A DNA stretch of 64,000 bases from JAWXCE01 sp034440495 (lineage in GTDB: Bacteria > Pseudomonadota > Alphaproteobacteria > Rhizobiales > Rhodomicrobiaceae): positions 49,333 to 113,332 of the forward strand of contig JAWXCE010000045.1 of assembly GCA_034440495.1 (NCBI GenBank), in the 5' to 3' direction. Made by a program: the position numbers and the translations under genes. Shown here in pieces: positions 1 to 9,346 of this stretch. The notes under the pieces were generated by a model. The model was not told the DNA's origin, made no database searches, and worked only from the letters and a program-made list of their open reading frames with translations. Within the stretch, counting starts at the first letter, position 1. Every line of letters starts with the position of its first letter.

Positions 1-1960
1 CGTCAAAGTTCACCGGCAAGTACATCTCGCGATCCGTGCCCTTGACGTTGGTCGTCAGGAACTTGGTCTGGAAGTGCACAAGCTGTTGGTCGGTTCTAAT
101 CTTGCCGGCCGCGACATCCAGACTATGTAGATCGGCCATATCGCCATTGCTGTCGACGTAGCCCGACTCCCAGACGTTTTTGCCGTCAGGATCGACGAGG
201 GCGACGTTCACCCATAGTTGCGGCTGGGCGCCAAGCGAACCGGATGGCAGGTTATGCCCCGTATTGACGTTCTTGATCTTGTAAGAGAACGCGAGGTCCT
301 TGCCGACTTTCGGCTCGCTCGCTAGGAAGGGGCCCTCGACTTTACTGCTATTCTCCATAACTTGCCGCCGAAGTTCGTCGCGCTCGTCAAGCTTGACGAG
401 ATTTTCATCGATAATCCTGCGGGCGTCCTCACGGTCGAGAGCATTAGACCAGCGTTGAGGAAATTTGGCCTTGATCTTGCCGTCCGCAAGCTTGTCCTCG
501 AAATCTGTGGTGCCCCACCCGGCGCGCCAGTCAAACTGTAGCCAATCCTTGATAGTATTTACCTGCGCCTTCGGGTTGTGCGGGAAGATTCCAGGGTGCG
601 CAATCGAATAGCCTGGGCCGACGAAGCGGTGATTGGCGTGCTTGCGTCCGGGATTGATCTCCTTACCGCCCACCACGGCTGAAGGCGCGGTCTCATAGCC
701 TTCGTTCTTCCCAGGAACTTTGCCCATGTGGCAATCCTGACAGGTGACGCCGGCTTTTTTGGCTGGGCTGTCGCGATACTGCTCCCAGACAATTTCAAGC
801 TTGATGCCAAGGTTCACCGCGACCTGATGGCAGCTAACGCAAAATTCAGATTTGGTGATCTGGTCGTTCTTGATCATGCCATTGTGGATGTCGTTGCCAC
901 GCCCGTCGCTGCTGACTTTGACGGAGTATGTTTCCTTGTTGTCGAGCACGTCCTTGAGCACGCTCTTGTCGCCGCTGCCATAAACCGGCTCGAAAATCTT
1001 GCCCGGCTCGACCCGGCGCTCGCCATTGACCTTGCCGAACTGTTCCTTGACGCGGTGACAGGTGATGCAGGTCACGCCCTCGCGCGAAATCTGGCTGCGA
1101 GCCCAGAGCGGCGTTTCGCGATTCTCACCAAGCTGTGTGCCGACCTGCTGGTGGCAGCGCACGCAGAAGGTGCCGACCGTACCCTGGGTCAACTCCGTAA
1201 ACTTCTGCTCGAACTTGTGGAACATCGGCGAGATCGACGCATAGGCATGATTTGAAGAAGACCACTCGTCGTAAATTTGCTTGTGGCATTCGCCGCATTG
1301 CGCAGCAGTTGGATAAAGAGAGAGAGTTTCTTCGCTAAGCGGAACGATTGGAGATGGTTTGCCGATCTCGGCTTTAGCCGCTGCGGCAAGTACGGACACC
1401 TCGGCGTTGCCATCCGCTTCCGCATCCGCAGACAATTTCTGCTCACCACCGATTGTCGCAACACGCGCCTTTAAAGCACCGCTTGGAGCCGCTGCAACCT
1501 GCTCACCCTCGTTACTGCCCGATTTGGCCGTCGCGGCCGGGGCGGCGTCCTCTTTCGCTGAAGGCTCGGAAGGCTTGGATGAATCTTCGACCTTATTGGC
1601 CTGTTCAATCCGAGCCTTAGGAATCTTAAACTCTTCAGGGGTGTTAATAAGAAGATCGTCGGTTTGGTCTGTTGGGTCTGAAGGCTTGTCGTCGCTGGAC
1701 GTTTCCTTCACCCCGGCGGTTGCGCCAGTCTTGTTGGGCGCAGCCACTTTCGGCTTGCCTTTGGTTGGGCCCGCTTCGCCGATGTTCTTCGTGGCGGCGG
1801 CCCCGGGTTCATTCGGCAACGCAAGGCGATCGCCTTTGCTTTCCGTCTCGGTTGTCTGCCTCTCCTCAGCGAGCGTCTTTCCACCAAGCGATGCGAAAAA
1901 AATCAGCATTGCGCTTGCAATGAAGAAGACAAAAATCGAAGTTTTAGAAAACAGTTTCAT
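1..1960 (-). CDS. Multihaem cytochrome c (C-terminus beyond left edge)
   Basis: Reading from ATG at 1960 the frame stays open to the window edge (653 codons visible). The product starts with a signal peptide (hydrophobic residues about 8-30). A long Ala/Pro/Lys-rich, probably disordered linker (about 35-215) follows, then a haem domain with five CxxCH motifs: CGECH (222), CVRCH (266), CITCH (298), CVSCH (374) and CQDCH (407). The visible C-terminal part (about 500-653) looks like an immunoglobulin-like beta domain and has no further haem motif. The arrangement recalls cytochrome c554-type multihaem proteins acting in the periplasm. The linker carries a QTDDLL motif that recurs in the linker of the decahaem cytochrome at 7148-9346. 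It is divergent from ccmF. Substrate or redox partner is unknown. The call as a multihaem cytochrome is secure, its role is not. Confidence 0.9.
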   Translation of the reverse strand, partial: MKLFSKTSIFVFFIASAMLIFFASLGGKTLAEERQTTETESKGDRLALPNEPGAAATKNIGEAGPTKGKPKVAAPNKTGATAGVKETSSDDKPSDPTDQTDDLLINTPEEFKIPKARIEQANKVEDSSKPSEPSAKEDAAPAATAKSGSNEGEQVAAAPSGALKARVATIGGEQKLSADAEADGNAEVSVLAAAAKAEIGKPSPIVPLSEETLSLYPTAAQCGECHKQIYDEWSSSNHAYASISPMFHKFEQKFTELTQGTVGTFCVRCHQQVGTQLGENRETPLWARSQISREGVTCITCHRVKEQFGKVNGERRVEPGKIFEPVYGSGDKSVLKDVLDNKETYSVKVSSDGRGNDIHNGMIKNDQITKSEFCVSCHQVAVNLGIKLEIVWEQYRDSPAKKAGVTCQDCHMGKVPGKNEGYETAPSAVVGGKEINPGRKHANHRFVGPGYSIAHPGIFPHNPKAQVNTIKDWLQFDWRAGWGTTDFEDKLADGKIKAKFPQRWSNALDREDARRIIDENLVKLDERDELRRQVMENSSKVEGPFLASEPKVGKDLAFSYKIKNVNTGHNLPSGSLGAQPQLWVNVALVDPDGKNVWESGYVDSNGDMADLHSLDVAAGKIRTDQQLVHFQTKFLTTNVKGTDREMYLPVNFD

Positions 1961-2444
1961 AGCACCCCACCCAATCCCCGTCCGACCTTCTTCACCTGCT
2001 TTCAAGGCCGCAGCAAAGCCGATCTCGATCGTCGAACGTATCATTAAAGATTGAAATGGGCGTCAACAGGCCGTGACTATAGCCAAACCGTGGCAAACAA
2101 TGGCGAATTCAAGTGAAGGGTTGTATCAATTTTTCTTTTCGAAAAAAGTTGTTTTGCAGTAATAGCTTAGCTTATCTACCTCGATTTAATTGCGGATATT
2201 TATGACACAGCCGGATACAAAACCACAAGGTTGAAAAAATCTTTTAGTGCAATTATAGATTGCAAAATACCTCATAATTCAAAGGAACTACTGTCAGTTG
2301 TCTTATATAAGAATTGCCATAGTTAGGCCCGTAAGCCGCCCACTCATAGCCTTATAGAGAGATTAGATAACTTCGTTGCGAGCGTGGGAACTCTAATATG
2401 TTGTCGCGCGCGCGCTTTGATTAAGTCGGCAGGGGAGACGTTGT
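1961..2444. promoter_or_regulatory. AT-rich divergent intergenic region
   Basis: This 484-bp gap separates the divergent multihaem cytochrome and ccmF genes. It is clearly more AT-rich than the flanking genes, with A/T tracts around 2125-2150 including a short ttttcgaaaa inverted repeat. It must hold both promoters. No ORF, RNA gene or recognised operator could be defined. Confidence 0.5.
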
Positions 2445-4427
2445 GTGGTCGCTGAAATTGGTCAATTCGCCCTTATCCTCGCGCTGAGCCTTGCTCTAGC
2501 GCAATCGATCGTGCCGTTGATCGGAACCCATTTGGGCGATTTGAAATTAATGAATTTTGGCTCGTCAGCGGCGATTGGGCAAATGCTCTTTCTGATCGTT
2601 GCTTTCGCGGCGCTTGTCGCTTCGTATGTAATGTCTGATTTTTCGGTGCTGAATGTTGCCGAGAATTCCAATTCGGCGATGCCGATGATTTATAAAGTGA
2701 CGGCCACCTGGGGTAATCACGAAGGGTCGATGCTTCTCTGGGTGTTAATATTGGCGCTGTTTGGTGGCGCCGTCGCTATTTTCGGCGACAATTTGCCAGT
2801 GTCGCTGAAGGCTCGCGCTCTTGCCGTGCAGGGCATGGTTGGCCTCGGTTTCCTTGCTTTCATTTTGTTCACCTCGAACCCCTTCACCCGCCTCGATCCG
2901 GCGGCGCTGGACGGCCAGGATCTCAATCCGCTGCTTCAGGACATCGGGCTGGCCATACACCCACCGTTCCTGTATCTCGGCTATGTCGGCTTCTCGATGG
3001 CCTTCTCATTCTCTGTCGCCGCGCTCATGGAAGGCAAAGTGGATGCATCGTGGGCGCGCTGGGTGCGGCCATGGGTTCTCGCCGCCTGGTGTTTTCTCAC
3101 CATAGGGATCACCTTGGGAAGTTTCTGGGCTTATTATGAACTCGGCTGGGGCGGCTGGTGGTTCTGGGACCCGGTTGAGAACGCCTCTTTCATGCCATGG
3201 CTCACAGGCACCGCGCTCCTGCATTCAGCCTTGGTCGTTGAGCGCAGGCAGGCGCTAGTCAACTGGACGATTTTACTCGGCATTCTCACCTTTTCGCTGA
3301 GCCTGATCGGCACTTTCCTTGTCCGCTCGGGAGTGCTCACTAGCGTGCATTCATTTGCAGTCGATCCAGCGCGCGGCGTGTTTATCCTCGGCCTGATCGT
3401 GCTGACCACCGGCGGAGCGTTGGCGCTTTACGCCTACCGCGCGCCCTCCTTCAAGCAGGGCACGCCTTTCGGGCCCGTGAGCCGCGAATCGAGTTTAGTT
3501 CTCAATAACGTCCTGCTGGTCTCGGCGGCGGCGACCGTGTTCATCGGCACATTCTACCCGTTGCTGATCGAGGCTATCAGCAGCGACAAAATCTCCGTCG
3601 GCCCGCCATTCTACAATCTTACCTTCGTGCCGATGATGATCCCGCTGCTTGTCGTCATGGCGGTCGGGCCAATGCTGAAATGGAAACGCGATGCGATCCG
3701 CAACGCCCTGACAAAGCTTATGCGCCCGGCAATCATTGCGGGGCTGGCCGCGGCCGCCATTGTTATCGCCACCTTTGGCGTACATGCGATTGCCGCTATT
3801 TGCTTGGGTCTGGCGATCTGGGTGATTGCTGCATCGCTCGCGATCCTCGTCCACCGCGTGCGCCTTGGGCAGGTTCCTTTCGCTACAAGCGTACATCTTG
3901 CGCAGATCACGCCGCGTTCGGTTTATGGCCTTGTCATAGCGCATGCGGGCATCGGTATCGCCGTTGCGGGCATGACCGCCATGTCAGCTTGGCAGCAGGA
4001 GGAGATACGAGCTCTGCCGGTTGGCGGCCAGATCGAAGTTGGCGGCTATCAAGTGATGCTAAAATCGGTTGGCCCCGAAAACGGCCCGAACTATGTGGCC
4101 GAGCGCGCGGTGTTTGACATCAAAAGCGATGGACAGCTCGTCACGACACTATTTTCCGAGCGGCGCTTTTATCAGGTTCGCCGTTTTCAAACGACGGAGG
4201 CGGGGATACACACAAATCTGATCTCTAACGTCTATGTCGCTATGGGCGAGAAGAACAATAACAATGAGTGGACGGTGCGAGCTTATTATCATCCGTTGGC
4301 GACCTGGATCTGGTTCGGGCCTATGATTATGGCGCTAGGCGGCTTTGTTTCGCTATCGGATCGCCGTTTCCGCGTTGGCGCGCCACGCCGCGCTCAGCCT
4401 GCTTTTGCGCTTGCTCCAGCAGAATAG
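2445..4427 (+). CDS. ccmF: Cytochrome c-type biogenesis protein CcmF (haem lyase subunit)
   Basis: CcmF is the polytopic inner-membrane core of the system I haem lyase, which ligates haem to CxxCH motifs of apocytochromes c in the periplasm. The 660-residue length is normal for the family. The tryptophan-rich WWD-type signature is present (WGGWWFWDPVENASF, about residues 237-251), as are around 15 hydrophobic segments. The start is GTG at 2445, with aggggag 8 bases upstream. The gene leads a ccmF-ccmH-ccmI run and lies next to multihaem cytochrome genes that need this machinery. In rhizobial cycHJKL the order is ccmI-ccmE-ccmF-ccmH, so here ccmI has moved downstream and ccmE is absent from the locus. 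Confidence 0.97.
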   Translation: MVAEIGQFALILALSLALAQSIVPLIGTHLGDLKLMNFGSSAAIGQMLFLIVAFAALVASYVMSDFSVLNVAENSNSAMPMIYKVTATWGNHEGSMLLWVLILALFGGAVAIFGDNLPVSLKARALAVQGMVGLGFLAFILFTSNPFTRLDPAALDGQDLNPLLQDIGLAIHPPFLYLGYVGFSMAFSFSVAALMEGKVDASWARWVRPWVLAAWCFLTIGITLGSFWAYYELGWGGWWFWDPVENASFMPWLTGTALLHSALVVERRQALVNWTILLGILTFSLSLIGTFLVRSGVLTSVHSFAVDPARGVFILGLIVLTTGGALALYAYRAPSFKQGTPFGPVSRESSLVLNNVLLVSAAATVFIGTFYPLLIEAISSDKISVGPPFYNLTFVPMMIPLLVVMAVGPMLKWKRDAIRNALTKLMRPAIIAGLAAAAIVIATFGVHAIAAICLGLAIWVIAASLAILVHRVRLGQVPFATSVHLAQITPRSVYGLVIAHAGIGIAVAGMTAMSAWQQEEIRALPVGGQIEVGGYQVMLKSVGPENGPNYVAERAVFDIKSDGQLVTTLFSERRFYQVRRFQTTEAGIHTNLISNVYVAMGEKNNNNEWTVRAYYHPLATWIWFGPMIMALGGFVSLSDRRFRVGAPRRAQPAFALAPAE

Positions 4428-4438
4428 GAGACCGAACG

Positions 4439-4921
4439 ATGGGGCCTTACCAACTATTCGCCACCTTTGCTATTATCGCGCTAATCGTATTTTCCACGCC
4501 ATCCGTAGCGGTCGAGCCTAACGAGGTTCTTCCCGATGCGGCGCAGGAAGCGCGGGCGCGCGATCTTAGCCAGCATCTGCGTTGCTTGGTCTGTCAGAAC
4601 CAGTCCATTGACGATTCCAACGCACCACTGGCGCGCGACTTTCGCAGGCTCCTGCGAGAGAGGATAAAGGCGGGCGACACTGACCGGGCTGCGGTCGATT
4701 TCATTGTGGCGCGCTATGGCAATTTCGTACTGCTGAAACCGCCGTTTCAGATCGGGACGCTGCTATTATGGTTCGGGCCCGGCCTTGTGCTGCTTCTGGC
4801 GCTTGCCTGCTATTGGATGTTGATCCGCAGACCGTTCGGAACTACCGCCCGGCGCCCCGAGACGTTGAGCGCAGCCGAACGCGAAGAACTGCAAGCCATT
4901 ATGACAAAAGGGACATCATGA
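4439..4921 (+). CDS. ccmH: Cytochrome c maturation thiol-disulfide protein CcmH
   Basis: This 160-residue membrane-anchored thioredoxin-like reductant of apocytochrome c is also called CycL. It has an N-terminal signal or anchor (residues about 5-24), the hallmark LRCLVCQNQS motif with Cys49 and Cys52, and a C-terminal transmembrane helix (about 103-125), all as in the family. ATG at 4439 is chosen because it follows the ccmF stop by 11 bases with an aggag-like site and gives a proper signal peptide. The frame is open further upstream inside ccmF but that part is a shadow. Its stop overlaps the ccmI start as ATGA, implying translational coupling. Confidence 0.95.
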   Translation: MGPYQLFATFAIIALIVFSTPSVAVEPNEVLPDAAQEARARDLSQHLRCLVCQNQSIDDSNAPLARDFRRLLRERIKAGDTDRAAVDFIVARYGNFVLLKPPFQIGTLLLWFGPGLVLLLALACYWMLIRRPFGTTARRPETLSAAEREELQAIMTKGTS

Positions 4922-6162
4922 CGCTTTGGCTCATTCTTACACTTCTTTTGGGCGTCGCCGCCCTGATCGTTCTAGCGCCGTTTTTCTTCGGCCGTGGCGT
5001 AAACGCGACTCCAACGAGTTTGGACGTTTACAAGGATCAACTTGCCGAGGTCGAACGCGACAAAGCTCAAGGCCAGATCGACGAGACCGAGGCTGCCTCC
5101 GCGCGTCTCGAAATCGAACGGCGCATTCTCGCTGCAAGCCGTTCGGACGCCGCTCCGGCCCAGACCGTCTCCGCGAATTGGCAGTACCGCATGGCGACGG
5201 GCGTCGCGTCTATCGTTGTGCTCGGATCGGTGGGCCTCTATGCGGCGTTAGGCCGTCCTGATTTGCCATCAGCGCAAAGCCGCGCGCAAGTGGCGTCTGC
5301 CCCCCCGAGTGTCCAAGCCCCTCAAGTCGCGCAGGCTGCAGACGCTTCACAGGGCGACGTTGACGGGCTGGTCAAGCGGTTGGAGAAGCGTCTGGCGGAC
5401 AATCCAAACGATCCCGAAAGCTGGCGCGTGCTTGGCTGGTCATATTATAATATGAGCCGCTATAAGGACGCGGTCGCAGCCTATCGCCGCGCCGTCGATC
5501 TACAAAAGGATAATCCCGCTCTGAAAGCGCTCCTTGGCGAAGCCATGGTCGTGGAAGCGAACAACACCGTCACCGACGCGGCGCTGGCGATGTTCGAGGA
5601 AGTACTGGCGATCAGCCCTAATGACGAGCGCGCCCGGTTCTTTAAAGGCGTGGCCAAAGTGCAGAAGGGAGACACGAAGGGCGCCATCGATGAATGGCTT
5701 GCGCTTTACAAAGCCGCCCCGGCGGACGCTGAATGGACGAGCGATTTGCGGAGCCGCATCGAGGAGACAGCACAGCAGGCGGGAATCAATATCAGCGCCC
5801 AGCTCGCTGAAGCAAGACCGTCTAGTGGCACGGCAAAAGCGATGGACTTGGCTTCCGCTTATTCAGGAGGCGCGGCGACGACTGGCCCGACCGCCACGGA
5901 TGTCGAGAACGCCAAGCAGCTCAAGCCGGAGGATCAGCAGGCTATGGTGGCCAGCATGGTTGATCGCCTGGCCGGTCGGCTAGAGTCCTCGCCGAAAGAC
6001 GCAGATGGCTGGATCATGCTGATGAGGTCGCGCGTGGTTATGAAAGACGCCGGAAAAGCGCTTGCCGCCCTTGAAAAAGCCAAGACGATCTTTGCCGACG
6101 AGCCGGAAACCCAAAAGCGAATCATACAGGCCGCCGAAGCGATGGGCGTAGTGGCAAATTGA
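4918..6162 (+). CDS. ccmI: Cytochrome c biogenesis protein CcmI (TPR apocytochrome chaperone)
   Basis: CcmI (CycH) holds apocytochrome c for the CcmF-CcmH haem lyase. The 414-residue product has an N-terminal membrane helix (about 2-24), a charged coiled segment rich in Glu/Asp (about 35-68), and a second helix near residues 90-112. A long periplasmic part follows, with tetratricopeptide repeats (for example around DPESWRVLGWSYYNMSRYKDA and NDERARFFKGVAKVQKGD). The start ATG at 4918 overlaps the ccmH stop (ATGA). It closes the ccm run. The Ala/Pro/Gln-rich linker after the second helix is usual for alphaproteobacterial CcmI. Confidence 0.93.
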   Translation: MTLWLILTLLLGVAALIVLAPFFFGRGVNATPTSLDVYKDQLAEVERDKAQGQIDETEAASARLEIERRILAASRSDAAPAQTVSANWQYRMATGVASIVVLGSVGLYAALGRPDLPSAQSRAQVASAPPSVQAPQVAQAADASQGDVDGLVKRLEKRLADNPNDPESWRVLGWSYYNMSRYKDAVAAYRRAVDLQKDNPALKALLGEAMVVEANNTVTDAALAMFEEVLAISPNDERARFFKGVAKVQKGDTKGAIDEWLALYKAAPADAEWTSDLRSRIEETAQQAGINISAQLAEARPSSGTAKAMDLASAYSGGAATTGPTATDVENAKQLKPEDQQAMVASMVDRLAGRLESSPKDADGWIMLMRSRVVMKDAGKALAALEKAKTIFADEPETQKRIIQAAEAMGVVAN

Positions 6163-6320
6163 CAAACCGAGACTTCTAGCCTGAGACTGATGTCGTACTT
6201 TACAGACGCATACGCAGTAACTGTCGTTTGAGTAAAGAAGGACTGATAAGTTTTTATTTCCACGCAATCTTGGAAAAGATTGCATTTAAATTGACTATAA
6301 CCATACGGCGAGGGGATCTC

Positions 6321-6758
6321 ATGAATAGGCAAAATGTGTTTGCATCTCTTCTGATTGCTTGCCTGTTGACGGTGAGTTCATGGGCTTTTTCCCCCATGGC
6401 TAGCGCTGCACCAGCTAAGGCGTCCGTCTTAAACGCTGAGAGTAACGTAATTAAGATAAAACGACGTCGGCACGTCCCACGAACCGTGTTTCCCATCGCG
6501 CCGAGTTATCAGGCCTACGACTATCCCTACTATTACAGCCGTGGATTTTACCCAACGCATATAGGCCGGGGATATGTCTATCTTGGTTATCATTACAGAT
6601 TAGATTATTCCTATAAGTCTGATCGTCCGTACAAACCTAAACGCGCAAACTCGCCTGTTCGTACTAATTCGTGTGCAACCTTGCGCCAGAAATGTTCGGC
6701 TAATTGGGGCTACAAAAACTTAGATTACCGGGCCTGCCTGAAACACTATGGGTGCTAA
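6321..6758 (+). CDS. Small secreted Tyr-rich, Cys-containing protein, unknown function
   Basis: ATG at 6321 is preceded by gcgagggg (6308-6315) and begins a good signal peptide (about residues 1-33, cleavage near ASA-APA). The 145-residue product has a Tyr-rich central part (YDYPYYYSRGFYPTH). Its C-terminal tail has four Cys, the last part ending NWGYKNLDYRACLKHYGC. I recall similar short cysteine tails in small exported proteins of Hyphomicrobiales, but no function is known to me. It sits 158 bases after ccmI on the same strand and may be a separate transcription unit. The frame is open upstream to 6228, but that start would bury the signal peptide. Confidence 0.7.
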   Translation: MNRQNVFASLLIACLLTVSSWAFSPMASAAPAKASVLNAESNVIKIKRRRHVPRTVFPIAPSYQAYDYPYYYSRGFYPTHIGRGYVYLGYHYRLDYSYKSDRPYKPKRANSPVRTNSCATLRQKCSANWGYKNLDYRACLKHYGC

Positions 6759-7147
6759 CCGTCATAGTTTTGCCGAAACAGCGGTTGGATAAGACCATTT
6801 CCTGAACACACTCAGGCGTCCATGCCGACTACAACAGCTCTTAGCTGGTTTGATTGAGGCAATTAAACCGGCTATACTCCTAAATTTTGATCTCTTCATA
6901 GAAAGCGAAATTACTCGTTCCCCGGGTATGGGCCCACACACTGAGAACTAATATATTTATACGCCTTGGCTTTCATTTGGCTACGCACCGCACTCGACGC
7001 ACGCTAGCGCGCCACCTGCAATACGTGTGACTTGTTCTAATCGCCGAGAATGAAATCAAACACACCCATGCGTTCTCAGTAAGCTCGTAACGCAGTTTCC
7101 AATCGAACGCCCCACCATGATATTTCATACCTACCACAGCAAGAGCG
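6759..7147. other. Gene-free stretch
   Basis: These 389 bases lie between the convergent ends of the small secreted protein gene and the decahaem cytochrome gene. There is no ORF with coding character, RNA gene or strong terminator hairpin that I can support. Confidence 0.5.
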
Positions 7148-9346
7148 CTATTGCGCCGGAATTTTCGTGGTCATAATCGGGGTAATAACTTCGTTCACGT
7201 GGTATTTGTGGCAGGTCAGGCAGTCCTGCCGGGTCGCATTCGTCGCGTGACAGGTTTGGCAGAGGTCTTTCTTTACATTGCTGAAGCTTGAGGAAAAGCG
7301 CAGCGGATTGCCTTCCTCGTAGCTCTTCAGGTAAGGCTTGCCCTTTTCCAGACTATGGCATGTGAGGCATCCACGATTTTCCATGACGCCATAATGCGGT
7401 TCATGGATGAACTTGGTGAAACGCCCTTCTTTCATTTTCGCGGTAACAGGTGAGAAATTCACCCGCCGCCCCTTACCGTACTCGTCATCGACGCTGTGGC
7501 ATTTGGCGCATGAGCCTTGCGCATCTTTGTTGGTCAACGCATCGAACACGGCGGCCGCAGGTCTCACAAGGCCTTTGGGCGACTGCATTCCAGTCAGACT
7601 TAGCCAAGTATATATAAACTTGTCTTTATGCCCGACCGGCCGGTAGAAGATGGCAAAATCCTGCCGATACCAGCCGCCAAAATCTGCCCAACTTTCTGCG
7701 TCTACGTCGCTTTCGATGGCGGCGGCTGTAGGCGGTGCGGACGCTGCTTTGGGTCTATCTGCGTCCACCGGGTTGTCGGCATCGGCGCGGGCGGCGCTAT
7801 CATCGGCGGCGTCATTGGCCTCGGCCGCCGCCGGTGCGGTGGCGGCGGTCGGCTTCGAGCTAGGTCCCGAGGCGGCAGGCGGCGGGGCCCCACCGTCTGG
7901 GTACAGAAGATCGTCGGTCTGATCGGATGCGCGTTGCGGGTTCCCCGCTTGAGCTAAACGCATGTCGGCGTCTGGCGATGCAGGTTTAGCCGAGGCGCGT
8001 AATTCCTCCGGGGTTACCTGCGCCGCCAGTTTTCTCTCCGAGAAATTGGTTTTCTTTTTAACCGGCGCGTCATTCGCCGCATCCTTACGATTTGCCATCT
8101 CCTTGCCGAGGTTAGGCAGCCATTCGCGCTGCGCGCCGACAATCGAGTCGCGCGGGATGCTAGCTGTGAGGTTGACAATCAGGTCTTTGCCAACCTTCAC
8201 GCCCCCGCCTAGATCGAGCTTGGCAACCACGGTCGAGGATTTCGCGACAACCAGCGAATGGAACAGCTTCTTTACCCGCCAAACGAATTTGGTAACAGCC
8301 GTGATGTCCTCATTGCTCGCATCGGTCAAATCCTGAAGGTTGAGCTTTTCGATCTTTCTGACCAGCGTCCGCCCGGGTTCGTCCTGAGACAGCAGCACCT
8401 TCATAAATGGCGTCACCTCGGCCTCCGATGTGTCAGGCCACTCGCCAATAGCGGCGTTCTTGGACTTCAGCGTCTCGATGTCAAGACCGGGCAGCGATAG
8501 GAAAGCGATGCCTTTCGGGCCGCTTACCCGCTCCTTGCCCATGATCTGATCGAGATGGCAGGTGGCGCAGGTCTGGTCGAACGACGCAACGCCCATTACC
8601 CGCTTGTCCTCGTTGCTATTGTGGCAGGTCGAGCAGGTCTCGGGGATGCGCTTTGTCTTGTCTTTCTGCGCTATCTCAGGGAAATGCTTCCCGAAATGGC
8701 TGGCGTGGTCATAAATGATCCGCGTTCGCCGCTCGAACGGATAGTTTTCAAATGTCGGGTGATCGCCGTCGAAGCTGTCGAACTTTACCACGTGGCAGGA
8801 GCGGCATTGCTCATTGGATATCTTGTTCAGGTCGAAATTGACGCCCTGATGGTCCTGGTGGCAGGTTGCGCAATAAAGCCCGCTCTCAACCACCTTGTCA
8901 GTCGGGAAGGCGATATGCTGCGCGCGCGCCGATTGCGGTGCTGGCGTCACCGCCGCGACTTTGGTCAGCCGTTCGGTGCTCTGCCTAAGCACCCCAGCAG
9001 AGGCTCCGTGCGCATTGAAAGCCAGATTATCCGGCATTTTGTGGCAGGTGATGCAGGCCTTGCTGTCAGCGACGGGATCGCCCGCGACAAGGCCATGTAT
9101 CCAGCCTAACTTACCGTTGCCATTCTTGGTGTGGCAGGAGCCGCAATTATCAATGGCGCCGTGAGCGCTCGCCAAAGGCCCCGGCATCAGGAATTTCGCG
9201 CCCGTGGTAAGGACGAGGCCGAACACCAAACATACTACGGTGACTGCCGTTAGCAAAAGCGCTACACGATCACGCAGAGAGCGCGGAAGCGCCCACTTAT
9301 CGTCCTTTGGCGGCCGAACCGATCCGTTTCGTCCCGGTCGCCGCAT
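7148..9346 (-). CDS. Membrane-anchored decahaem cytochrome c
   Basis: The 732-residue product has one N-terminal membrane helix (about 27-50) and ten CxxCH motifs in two groups. Six lie in residues 68-264 (CGSCH, CITCH, CATCH, CRSCH, CSTCH, CATCH). Four lie in residues 613-713 (CAKCH, CLTCH, CQTCH, CLTCH). Between them are a haem-free domain (about 280-460) and a long Ala/Pro/Asp linker (about 470-580). The topology places the haems in the periplasm. The start at 9346 is chosen because it overlaps the upstream stop as TGATG; a longer open frame reaches 9442 but would overlap the upstream gene by about 100 bases. It is the last gene of the reductase-tetrahaem-cytochrome b-decahaem operon. It probably carries electrons to or from a periplasmic or outer partner, which is not identifiable here. 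Confidence 0.93.
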   Translation of the reverse strand: MRRPGRNGSVRPPKDDKWALPRSLRDRVALLLTAVTVVCLVFGLVLTTGAKFLMPGPLASAHGAIDNCGSCHTKNGNGKLGWIHGLVAGDPVADSKACITCHKMPDNLAFNAHGASAGVLRQSTERLTKVAAVTPAPQSARAQHIAFPTDKVVESGLYCATCHQDHQGVNFDLNKISNEQCRSCHVVKFDSFDGDHPTFENYPFERRTRIIYDHASHFGKHFPEIAQKDKTKRIPETCSTCHNSNEDKRVMGVASFDQTCATCHLDQIMGKERVSGPKGIAFLSLPGLDIETLKSKNAAIGEWPDTSEAEVTPFMKVLLSQDEPGRTLVRKIEKLNLQDLTDASNEDITAVTKFVWRVKKLFHSLVVAKSSTVVAKLDLGGGVKVGKDLIVNLTASIPRDSIVGAQREWLPNLGKEMANRKDAANDAPVKKKTNFSERKLAAQVTPEELRASAKPASPDADMRLAQAGNPQRASDQTDDLLYPDGGAPPPAASGPSSKPTAATAPAAAEANDAADDSAARADADNPVDADRPKAASAPPTAAAIESDVDAESWADFGGWYRQDFAIFYRPVGHKDKFIYTWLSLTGMQSPKGLVRPAAAVFDALTNKDAQGSCAKCHSVDDEYGKGRRVNFSPVTAKMKEGRFTKFIHEPHYGVMENRGCLTCHSLEKGKPYLKSYEEGNPLRFSSSFSNVKKDLCQTCHATNATRQDCLTCHKYHVNEVITPIMTTKIPAQ

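Noticed and set aside
728..1255. Plus-strand open frame of 175 codons
   Set aside because: It is antisense to the CxxCH-bearing cytochrome gene, whose minus frame is open from 1960 to the window edge and has clear haem motifs.
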